DNA from: Clostridiales bacterium DTU023
Lineage (GTDB): Bacteria; Bacillota; Clostridia; Saccharofermentanales; DTU023
Assembly: GCA_001512945.1 (NCBI GenBank)
Contig: LFTF01000101.1
Location: 26,641 to 32,744, forward strand
Length of the DNA: 6,104 bases
Direction of reading: 5' to 3'
Both the position numbers and the translations under genes were made by a program. The notes below the pieces were generated by a model. It worked only from the letters and a program-made list of their open reading frames with translations, was not told the origin of the DNA and made no database searches. Below, in pieces: positions 1 through 5,457 of the stretch; positions within the stretch are counted from its first letter, which is position 1; every line of letters starts with the position of its first letter.

Positions 1-1111
1 GTTCGACGAGATGCCGAATATCTTGATCGGAATGATGAGGGGAAAAACTGATTCTCACAGCTGACATGATTGTCTGCCTGTCGATTCCCATGGCCTCGAG
101 AACGCGGTTGTCCCCTGCCCTCTTCGATCCGCAGGCTGATCCGGTTGATACATAGATCGATTCTGCTGACAAAGCATTCATCAAGGTTTCACCACGGATG
201 CCGGGAAATGCTATGGATAGTACATACGGTGACCCATCGTCCGAAGACACTATGTGATGGGGAATTCCGCTTTCTCTGATCCCAGAAACAAAGACACTGC
301 GAAGAGTTCTCACGCGGTCGAGATCTTCATCCATCCTGGCTTCGTGATATTCAATCGCTTCCATCAGAGCGAGCGCACCAGGCACATTTTCCGTCCCGGA
401 CCGCATACCCGCTTGCTGGCCACCTCCGTGCAGCAGAGGTGTCAAATGCAGATCTTTTCGCTTTAGCAGCAAACCTGTCGATTTCGGCGCACCAAATTTA
501 TGACCTGCTATAGACGCAAGGTCAATTCCGGAACGACGAAAAGAAAAGGCCAGTTTGCCACATTTTTGAACAATATCACTGTGGATAACGACGTGAGGAA
601 CGAGCCGGCGGATTTGCGGCACCAAAGCCTCCAAATCATTGATTGCGCCCGTCTCATTGTTTACCGCAATGATACTTACCAAATCACAAGAACGGTCCTG
701 CAAAAGGGCAAACAGCGATTCGGAGTCCACGGACCCCGATGGGAGTAAGCGAGCATATGAGATTTCATACCCCAGCTGTTCTTTGATAAATGCCATGGAT
801 TCCAGCACAGCTTCGTGTTCACCTTCTGTAGTGACTGCACGTGCCGGCTTGTTGTGGTTAGACCAGGCGAATCCCTTGATTGCGTGATTAATTGATTCAG
901 TACCGCCGGATGTGAAAAAAACCTCTTCTGGCAGGCAATCGAGTGATGCCGCTATTGACTGTCGGGCAAGCGCTATGGATTGGGCTGCGCGAAGTCCGCC
1001 AGCATGCGAAGATGCCGGATTGATAGCTGGTTCACCGAGACGGCGAGCATAACTCGACAGCACTTCAGGTATAACCGGTGAAGTGGCTGTTGTGTCAAAA
1101 TCGTAGATCAA
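1..1111 (-). CDS. Cysteine desulfurase (IscS/NifS class), C-terminus cut by window edge
   Basis: A pyridoxal-phosphate enzyme that takes sulfur from L-cysteine, giving alanine and an enzyme-bound persulfide for Fe-S clusters, thiamine or tRNA thiolation. I read 370 residues; the usual length is about 380-400, so only the tail is missing. Key residues are all visible and lie within a few positions of E. coli IscS: His99 (GEHEAV), Asp179 and Gln182 around the cofactor, the Schiff-base Lys205 in AGHKFG, and the persulfide Cys327 in STGSACGS. GGGQQAGMRSGTEN (229-242) is also typical. The start is a TTG: an in-frame TAG lies six codons upstream and no ATG or GTG intervenes. It begins 4 bases after the gntR stop, with no strong ribosome binding site, so translational coupling is likely. 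The N-terminal motif reads DFDTTATSP where the family usually has LDNAATTP. The sulfur acceptor is unknown; a partner such as thiI, mnmA or iscU may lie off the left edge. Confidence 0.93.
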   Translation of the reverse strand, partial: MIYDFDTTATSPVIPEVLSSYARRLGEPAINPASSHAGGLRAAQSIALARQSIAASLDCLPEEVFFTSGGTESINHAIKGFAWSNHNKPARAVTTEGEHEAVLESMAFIKEQLGYEISYARLLPSGSVDSESLFALLQDRSCDLVSIIAVNNETGAINDLEALVPQIRRLVPHVVIHSDIVQKCGKLAFSFRRSGIDLASIAGHKFGAPKSTGLLLKRKDLHLTPLLHGGGQQAGMRSGTENVPGALALMEAIEYHEARMDEDLDRVRTLRSVFVSGIRESGIPHHIVSSDDGSPYVLSIAFPGIRGETLMNALSAESIYVSTGSACGSKRAGDNRVLEAMGIDRQTIMSAVRISFSPHHSDQDIRHLVE

Positions 1112-1115
1112 TTGT

Positions 1116-1841
1116 TTAGTTGATTTCTAGCTTGAGAAGGTCTGGACGCAAGGCAATCCTAATGTGTTCACATACGTTCCCGTTTCGCCCGTAAAGCTCT
1201 CCGCTGGCTGCAAGAACAATCGTGCGCTTCGGAATCTCCAGGATCGAGGCTTCCTTGTTGCGTGCGGGTCTCGCAAGCAGTGAGACGCTGCCTTTAACAG
1301 GTAAAAAAGCGTACTTGTTGCTTTTTATGTCAATCATACGTTTGCCGGAAGCAATACTTTGACCAAGGTTTGGAAAAACTTGTGCGGAAATATACGACGT
1401 GCACCACCCGTAGACGCGCTGATCAAACATAATGGGCCATTGGAGCATCCAGTAACCGGCATGTTTGACTTCAGGGATGTTGAACGCAGCATCAAGTTCG
1501 GGATCAGGCTCTACGTGCTGGACGGGTTGCAACCCTATATCTTCGTAATTGACAAGATTAAGAAAACTGAACGTTAACGCATTAAAATGCGGAATCAGCA
1601 GACGATCAGGCTCGACGGCAACATAAGTGCCACGCCCTTTCTGAATCTCGAGGATGCCGTCTGATACAAGCTCCGCGATGGCTTGCCTGACGGTGGGTCG
1701 AGATAGATCAAGTTCTGCACACAAGGTCATCTCGGAAGGGATACGATCTCCCTGCCCGTAAACACCGTCCTGAATGCGTTCGACAATCAGCTCCCTTAAC
1801 TGCGCATAAAGCGGGACACTGCTATGTCTGTCAAGTTTCAT
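1116..1841 (-). CDS. GntR-family transcription regulator, HutC/UTRA type
   Basis: A 241-residue DNA-binding regulator. Residues 8-75 are a typical GntR winged helix-turn-helix: VPLYAQLRELI, then the recognition region SRPTVRQAIAEL (48-59) and the wing GILEIQKGRGTYV (62-74). Residues from about 100 to the end fit a divergent UTRA effector-binding domain, including the late strand pattern ELYGRNGNVCEHIRIALRPD. Family members bind small ligands such as sugars, amino acids or histidine-pathway compounds; the ligand here cannot be told. I chose the ATG at 1841 because a strong GAGGAGG site sits 7 bases upstream; an ATG 33 bases further upstream would place this site inside the gene. It lies 105 bases after rnhB-yraN and 4 bases before the cysteine desulfurase, so it is probably co-transcribed with the latter and may regulate it. 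Its own promoter is possible just upstream. Confidence 0.9.
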   Translation of the reverse strand: MKLDRHSSVPLYAQLRELIVERIQDGVYGQGDRIPSEMTLCAELDLSRPTVRQAIAELVSDGILEIQKGRGTYVAVEPDRLLIPHFNALTFSFLNLVNYEDIGLQPVQHVEPDPELDAAFNIPEVKHAGYWMLQWPIMFDQRVYGWCTSYISAQVFPNLGQSIASGKRMIDIKSNKYAFLPVKGSVSLLARPARNKEASILEIPKRTIVLAASGELYGRNGNVCEHIRIALRPDLLKLEIN

Positions 1842-1848
1842 AGTGACG

Positions 1849-1855
1849 CCTCCTC
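1849..1855 (-). promoter_or_regulatory. Ribosome binding site of the gntR gene
   Basis: GAGGAGG on the minus strand, 7 bases before the ATG at 1841. It decides the start of the regulator in favour of this ATG over the in-frame ATGs further upstream. Confidence 0.8.
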
Positions 1856-1869
1856 TAACTGGTGCTAAC

Positions 1870-1898
1870 ATCATATCATAGACACAGGGAAGTTTTAA
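1870..1898 (-). promoter_or_regulatory. Possible promoter for gntR and the cysteine desulfurase
   Basis: On the minus strand a TATGAT -10 box (1870-1875) lies 17 bases after TTAAAA (1893-1898), a poor -35 match. A second TATGAT overlaps it at 1875-1880. Downstream the pentamer GTTAG is repeated at a 10-base period (centres about 1866 and 1856), before the ribosome binding site. The boxes are by-eye matches only; the pair gntR-desulfurase could equally be read through from rnhB-yraN, since no terminator is visible between them. Confidence 0.35.
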
Positions 1899-1946
1899 GT
1901 GTTCACGGTTGAATTTCCAGAATGTAATGACGTGTTAAAGGCACGG

Positions 1947-2978
1947 TTAAAATGGCAGGTATTTGATCGAACAGATATGTCCGCCGTGGTCAAGTTCAAC
2001 AGGAGCATAGACGAACTCGATGATTTTGTCGGATTGTGTTTCTTGTCCTTGGAGCCAGGCGCTGGCAACTTTCCGTATACGTGAGATTTGATTTTCGCCT
2101 AACGCATGTTCAACATCTCCGTAAGTGTCGTTACCCGGGCTGCGTCCTTTGCATTCGATGACAAAGAGTCGGTCTCCATGACTCGTAATAAAATCAATTT
2201 CACCGATACCTTGAATAGCGAATCGGTGTTCCAGAATCGTGTGTCCCTTTGCAATTAGATCTTGGGCCACCATTTGTTCAACGTGCACACCGCGTTCCAC
2301 AGTTTTGTATGCCGCCTCAGCTTTCCCTGCAATACGAGAAAGAAAACTCATGCGGTGTAGCTGACAGGGACCGCTTTCTTTGATCGATTCGATGTGAGCA
2401 GTCGTTCCATACCCCTTGTGGGACGCAAATCCGTAGACAGGGTAAACTTTGTCCCAATTCACCATCATGTGATCGCGTGTTACCTTAGCCAATACAGAAG
2501 CTGCCGCTATTACGTTGTGTCGCGCGTCTCCTTTGACCTCAGCGAGAATGGGGTAATCAAACCCCTCCAGTGTCATCGCGTCAATCAAAGCAATATCAGG
2601 TTTATGGGGAAGGTCCGCCAATGCGCGCCGCATAGCTTCTCGTGTTGCGTTTAATATATTGACGCGATCAATTTCTTGATTGCTCACCATGGCAACTGAC
2701 CATGCCAACGCTTTTTCTTTTATGTCCTCAAATAAAGCCTCACGGCGTTTTTCAGTCATTTTTTTGGAGTCATTCAAACCGTACAACGTTATGCCGGGCG
2801 GCAATATGCAGGCAGCCGCTACGACAGGACCTGCCAGCGGTCCTCGGCCTGCCTCATCAACTCCCGCGATTGCGATATAGCCCTGGCTGCAAAGATCTTT
2901 TTCCAGCACGGACATTGCCTCGAAACGGTCAATATCGCGCTGTGTAATTCGAATACCAGGTCGTTTTTTATTCGTCAT
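1947..2978 (-). CDS. rnhB: Ribonuclease HII fused to a YraN (UPF0102) nuclease-like domain
   Basis: A two-domain protein of 343 residues. Residues 30-220 are RNase HII, which nicks DNA at misincorporated ribonucleotides and degrades RNA in RNA-DNA hybrids. Seen: GVDEAGRGPLAGPVVAAA with Asp41 and Glu42, LNDSKKMTEKRR, Asp133 in LIDAM, Asp151 in KGDARH, AAASVLAKVTRD and the C-terminal HKGYGTTAH...HRMSF signature, so the catalytic DEDD set is complete. Residues 228-343 match YraN, a PD-(D/E)XK-fold family of unproven function: Glu234, GEID with Asp262, and ECKGR with Glu275 and Lys277. Bacterial RNase HII alone is normally about 200-260 residues and YraN about 115-130, so this is a full-length fusion with no stop or shift between. 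The start at 2978 gives an ATGA overlap with the rbgA stop; the ribosome binding site is weak, and an ATG at 3005 would add 9 residues. The two genes are often neighbours in Firmicutes. Confidence 0.93.
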   Translation of the reverse strand: MTNKKRPGIRITQRDIDRFEAMSVLEKDLCSQGYIAIAGVDEAGRGPLAGPVVAAACILPPGITLYGLNDSKKMTEKRREALFEDIKEKALAWSVAMVSNQEIDRVNILNATREAMRRALADLPHKPDIALIDAMTLEGFDYPILAEVKGDARHNVIAAASVLAKVTRDHMMVNWDKVYPVYGFASHKGYGTTAHIESIKESGPCQLHRMSFLSRIAGKAEAAYKTVERGVHVEQMVAQDLIAKGHTILEHRFAIQGIGEIDFITSHGDRLFVIECKGRSPGNDTYGDVEHALGENQISRIRKVASAWLQGQETQSDKIIEFVYAPVELDHGGHICSIKYLPF

Positions 2979-3868
2979 GGGCTTGTTTGTTCCATAACAG
3001 GCCATTCCAGCGTAATCCGCCCGATACGGCCGTTTCGAAAATCATCGAGCAACAACCCTGAGAAACGTGTCAAATCGGCTCGTCCCTCCGATGTTTGACA
3101 TCCCATTCGAATGGCTGCGTTTTGAAATGCCAAGTGCACGTCCTGTTCGTGTGCGTCGTCCTGACCGTAGCGTTTAATCATCTCCGCCGGATAACGGTCC
3201 CACATCAGCTTTGAAAGCCATAGAGCGACCTCCTCCAGGGGGAGGATGCTGTCACGAATGGCACCTGTCGCAGCCAGGCACATTGCCTCCTCGTCGCCTG
3301 TCATCTTCAAAGGAAGAATTCCCGGTGTATCCAGCAGGTGGAGCTCACTCCCCGACCGCAACCAGTTCTGCTGGCGAGTCACTCCCGGTCTGGCTTCGAC
3401 AGAGGCCGAACGTTTCCCGACAAGCTGGTTGATGACGGTTGATTTACCGGTGTTAGGAATTCCAACTACAAGCACACGCAGTGGACGGACAATTCTTCCC
3501 TGTTTTTTTGCCTTTTCAAGCAAGGGTTTTTGGAAGATCAGAAGGCGCCGTCTTATGAATCTAATATCAGCGCTTTCACGAAGATCGCTAGCGATGGCAA
3601 GAATTTTTTCATTGAGGAAATATTCGAGCCACGCTTTATTTGCTTCTTTATCTGCCAGGTCCGCATGTGAAAGCAGCAGAAGATGAGGTTTTTGCGGTTG
3701 AAACTGTAAAAATATAGGGTTGCGGCTCGCGATTGGGATACGGGCGTCCGCGATCTCCAGTACGGCATCTACATGACGCCAAGCCTGTTTGAGTTCCCTT
3801 GTAGCGCTCGCCATATGTCCGGGATACCAATGAATCTGCTTGTGATCTCTTCCTGTCTCCCGGTCCAT
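2975..3868 (-). CDS. rbgA: Ribosome biogenesis GTPase RbgA/YlqF
   Basis: A 297-residue circularly permuted GTPase that helps late assembly of the 50S ribosomal subunit (family knowledge). Seen: the family signature WYPGHMA (14-20), DARIPIASRNP (41-51), the P-loop GIPNTGKST (136-144), a G2 threonine in RPGVTR (164) and the G3 motif DTPG (180-183), in the permuted order with G4 first. The C-terminal helical domain (about 195-280) has the usual length and ends with RFSGLLLDDFRNGRIG. The G4 motif, normally NKxD and contacting guanine, reads SHAD here (67-70), a marked departure. GGGAGGT at 3874-3880, 5 bases before the ATG, fixes the start. It overlaps rnhB-yraN by 4 bases, so the two form one transcription unit. 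In many Firmicutes the same order follows rplS; here the upstream gene is unrelated. Confidence 0.94.
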   Translation of the reverse strand: MDRETGRDHKQIHWYPGHMASATRELKQAWRHVDAVLEIADARIPIASRNPIFLQFQPQKPHLLLLSHADLADKEANKAWLEYFLNEKILAIASDLRESADIRFIRRRLLIFQKPLLEKAKKQGRIVRPLRVLVVGIPNTGKSTVINQLVGKRSASVEARPGVTRQQNWLRSGSELHLLDTPGILPLKMTGDEEAMCLAATGAIRDSILPLEEVALWLSKLMWDRYPAEMIKRYGQDDAHEQDVHLAFQNAAIRMGCQTSEGRADLTRFSGLLLDDFRNGRIGRITLEWPVMEQTSP

Positions 3869-3873
3869 ACACT

Positions 3874-3880
3874 ACCTCCC
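3874..3880 (-). promoter_or_regulatory. Ribosome binding site of rbgA
   Basis: GGGAGGT on the minus strand, 5 bases before the ATG at 3868; a strong site that fixes the start of the GTPase. Confidence 0.75.
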
Positions 3881-3941
3881 GATACCATCATGGGCCGATC
3901 GGTGAACGGCTGCCATGGTTCAAAATAAATCCGGTTAATCT

Positions 3942-3953
3942 TACTGATCAGTA
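3942..3953 (-). promoter_or_regulatory. 12-base palindrome over a possible -10 box upstream of rbgA
   Basis: TACTGATCAGTA is a perfect palindrome. Its edge overlaps TATACT (minus strand, 3950-3955), a reasonable -10 box for the rbgA operon, though no good -35 is visible 16-18 bases upstream. The hexamer GTATAC (3951-3956), itself palindromic, adjoins it. GntR-family operators often have ACTG/CAGT-like or GTATAC-like half sites, so a repressor site is conceivable. The rest of the 3869-4025 spacer holds no gene or clear terminator that I can see. Confidence 0.3.
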
Positions 3954-4025
3954 TACGCTACGATTGCAGTACACCGAAAAAGAAAAGACGTCATTGGGGG
4001 TACCGTAGGTGAAAGAGTTATCCAC

Positions 4026-4955
4026 TTACTTTCCATTTTTTTCCTTGGCACGTTTGTCATTAATAATCTTCATATGTTCTTCGGTAATAAGCTCTACATT
4101 GTTCTCTTTTGCCCAATCAATACTCCCCTTCAGCACCAGCGACAGAAATACTCTCGGCACGCCGAGTATCGTCATGAGAGCTTCATCGGTAAATTTGATT
4201 TTGTCATCGGCACGGTCGGCCGCATATCGAACTGATTCAAGTGAGCCTTTACGCATTTGCAAAAGTTCTGATCTCATGCGTAGTCTGCGATGGTACCAAA
4301 AGTATCTACTGTCTCGGTAACCGTAGTCCACCGGGAGTCTTGGAAAATCCTTCGCCCGCACACCATTTACAATTGCATCCCTGTACTTCTTCTTCATCAA
4401 TATTTTATCTACGCGAAGAATAAAGTGTGCCCCGTATTTACTTGTAATGCCGTTGAAATCACGATACGGACCTTCGTACCCGTTGAGTTGGCCCGCAAGA
4501 TCCTTGTCAGCCCCATCCAGCTCGCACATCCACGTGCATTCGATGACTTGGACGGCATCCGTTAATACCTGCGGGCGTTTGTCTTCGGGGTTCTCTTCTT
4601 CAATCATACTTTTTTCAAGTCTGAAGTGGCAGTTGGGCATTTTATCTTCAGGTTTGTCACCGGGCCAGGAAAGCTTTACCGTTTCTTTGAATGTTTTCGG
4701 CTCATCGGTAATAAAGCTTATGGCACATTTCCCGTTACGAAGAATATTCTGCGCGGTATTTGATGAGTTGCGGCAACACAAAAGCATGGCATAGTAATCC
4801 TTGCCTGCAACATAATAGGGCTGCACTAATGAATACGGGCCCAGGGTGGTTGTCCCGTCCTCACAAAGTGTGCTGATGATCACGGTAGGCATGGGAAAAA
4901 ACAACGATGTCTGATAAAAATTGTCTACGATACGAAGATTTTCAAAACTGCTCAT
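4026..4955 (-). CDS. Flavin reductase-like (FMN split-barrel) protein with C-terminal helical extension
   Basis: A 309-residue protein. Residues 17-185 fit the flavin reductase/DIM6-NTAB flavoredoxin family, which binds FMN and moves electrons from NAD(P)H or other carriers. Seen: FPMPTVIISTLCEDG followed by TTLGPYSLVQPYYVAG and the CRNSSNTAQNILRNGKCAISFI block, the usual order for this fold. There is no signal peptide or membrane segment, so it should be cytoplasmic. Seven cysteines are present, among them C60-C61 and a CTWMC pair (140, 144), which may matter for redox. Residues 253-300 form an extra domain (TDEALMTILGVPRVFL...SIDWAKEN...ITEEHM) whose pattern resembles the PCP_red helical domain of protochlorophyllide reductase subunits; this match is from memory and unproven. 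AAGGAG at 4966-4971, 10 bases upstream, supports the start. It lies 17 bases after the stop of a decayed D-aminoacylase gene, so the pair was probably one operon. The substrate is unknown. Confidence 0.82.
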   Translation of the reverse strand: MSSFENLRIVDNFYQTSLFFPMPTVIISTLCEDGTTTLGPYSLVQPYYVAGKDYYAMLLCCRNSSNTAQNILRNGKCAISFITDEPKTFKETVKLSWPGDKPEDKMPNCHFRLEKSMIEEENPEDKRPQVLTDAVQVIECTWMCELDGADKDLAGQLNGYEGPYRDFNGITSKYGAHFILRVDKILMKKKYRDAIVNGVRAKDFPRLPVDYGYRDSRYFWYHRRLRMRSELLQMRKGSLESVRYAADRADDKIKFTDEALMTILGVPRVFLSLVLKGSIDWAKENNVELITEEHMKIINDKRAKEKNGK

Positions 4956-4972
4956 AAAATAGATGCTCCTTA

Positions 4973-5283
4973 TTATATTTGCCCTGCTCTCAGTAGTTTA
5001 CCATTGGGTTTTTTGTCGATGTAATCTCCGTTCTCTATGATTAGCTGCCCCTCAACATAAACTTGAGCAATACCCTTAGGCGGCGCCGTAGGATTCCGGT
5101 AGGTGGCAGTGTCTTTGATATCTTTGGAAAAGACCGTCATGCCAGCCCATTGATCTTATGCTAATACGCCTCTGTTTGTGAGTCCGAATCGATCGGCCGG
5201 CATCGATGTCATTTTCATCACAGCATCCGTAAGGCTGAGTTCTTACCCTCCAGAGCCCAATGAAGAACCCTGGCAAAGGTCCT
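4973..5283 (-). pseudogene. Remnant of an N-acyl-D-amino-acid deacylase (D-aminoacylase), C-terminal part only
   Basis: Reading the minus strand from 5283 gives TFARVLHWALEG, then after a frameshift near 5243-5248 ELSLTDAVMKMTSMPADRFG (LTNRGVLA), a TAA at 5156-5158, and then, in the same frame, MTVFSKDIKDTATYRNP, PPKGIAQVYVEGQLIIENG and a TAA TAA end. This order matches the C-terminus of amidohydrolase-superfamily D-aminoacylases (GTFPRVL ... KMTSLPAERFGL..RGVL ... ADLVVFD ... DTATY..P...P.GI..V.VNG). The intact family is about 480-530 residues, so roughly the last 100 remain and the metal-binding N-terminal part is absent. Homology stops at about 5283. One frameshift, one stop and a large N-terminal loss make this a dead gene rather than a sequencing error. 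The stop overlaps the ribosome binding site of the flavin reductase gene, which points to former co-transcription. Confidence 0.82.
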
Positions 5284-5348
5284 CTTTAACAGCCTTTAGC
5301 TGATCGAATACAAAACATCCACGACTCAGGTACAATATCCTTTGTAGG

Positions 5349-5370
5349 AAAAAGGGTAGCAGAAGCACCC
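5349..5370 (-). terminator. Possible rho-independent terminator, minus orientation
   Basis: Read on the minus strand: GGGTGC, loop TTCT, GC, a bulged T, ACCC, then TTTTT. This is a 6-pair stem with one bulge followed directly by five T. It points toward the deacylase remnant, but no minus-strand gene is visible upstream of it, so it may be left over from a lost gene or be chance. Confidence 0.3.
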
Positions 5371-5408
5371 GTTGTCCAATTTCGTTTTAACTTATGGACT
5401 TTGACGAA

Positions 5409-5430
5409 GAAGATCGACAATCGGATCTTC
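5409..5430 (+). promoter_or_regulatory. Hairpin in the leader of the YjdF-like gene
   Basis: GAAGATC (5409-5415) and GATCTTC (5424-5430) form a 7-pair stem; with one bulged G the stem can grow by GA/TC to leave a CAA loop. It ends 14 bases before the ribosome binding site. No long T-run follows, so it is not an ordinary terminator; a role in mRNA stability or translation control is possible but unproven. Confidence 0.3.
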
Positions 5431-5444
5431 GACTGTTTAACATC

Positions 5445-5450
5445 TGGAGG
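5445..5450 (+). promoter_or_regulatory. Ribosome binding site deciding a GTG start
   Basis: TGGAGG, 7 bases before the GTG at 5458. No ATG is suitably placed near it, so it supports GTG as the start of the membrane-protein gene. Confidence 0.75.
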
Positions 5451-5457
5451 AAAGATC

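Larger units (their letters stand above)
5284..5457. other. Non-coding spacer between the deacylase remnant and the divergent membrane-protein gene
   Basis: No recognisable gene. It holds two hairpins (described separately) and must contain the promoter of the plus-strand gene; the best by-eye pair is TTGTCC at 5372-5377 with TATGGA at 5393-5398, at a short 15-base spacing, so I do not call it firmly. The minus strand has a short open stretch over about 5290-5400, ending at a TAA just upstream of the remnant, but its product is not recognised and it may be chance. Confidence 0.5.

Noticed and set aside
581..589. Perfect DnaA-box-like TTATCCACA on the minus strand, and a near match TTATCCACT at 4018-4026 on the plus strand
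   Set aside because: The first is inside the cysteine desulfurase coding sequence (codons for VIHS) and the two are isolated and far apart; an origin would show a cluster with an AT-rich region and dnaA or dnaN nearby.
1899..1906. GTG-TT-CAC inverted repeat upstream of gntR as a GntR operator
   Set aside because: Only 3 bases per arm and outside the likely core promoter; too short to separate from chance.
1932..1946. CGTG...CACG stem after the rnhB-yraN stop as a terminator
   Set aside because: Four base pairs and no T-run following on the minus strand; too weak.
1899..2084. A 61-codon plus-strand open frame opposite the end of rnhB-yraN
   Set aside because: It mirrors coding sequence on the other strand, has no ribosome binding site and no protein-like motif.
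3957..4025. Terminator for the flavin reductase gene
   Set aside because: There are T-rich stretches on the minus strand but no convincing GC-rich stem directly before them.
4972..4977. Perfect TATAAT on the minus strand just upstream of the flavin reductase gene
   Set aside because: It adjoins the AAGGAG ribosome binding site, so a transcript starting from it would begin inside that site, and no -35 box lies 16-18 bases upstream. It also overlaps the former stop codon of the deacylase.
5076..5276. A 66-codon minus-strand open frame starting with MPGFFIGLW
   Set aside because: It lies in a different frame from the deacylase homology over the same bases, has no ribosome binding site and no recognisable product; it is a by-product of the pseudogene.
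5290..5400. Short minus-strand open stretch upstream of the deacylase remnant, ending in IRSAKGC and TAA
   Set aside because: No start with a ribosome binding site, no recognised family, and it passes through the hairpins; not strong enough to call a gene.
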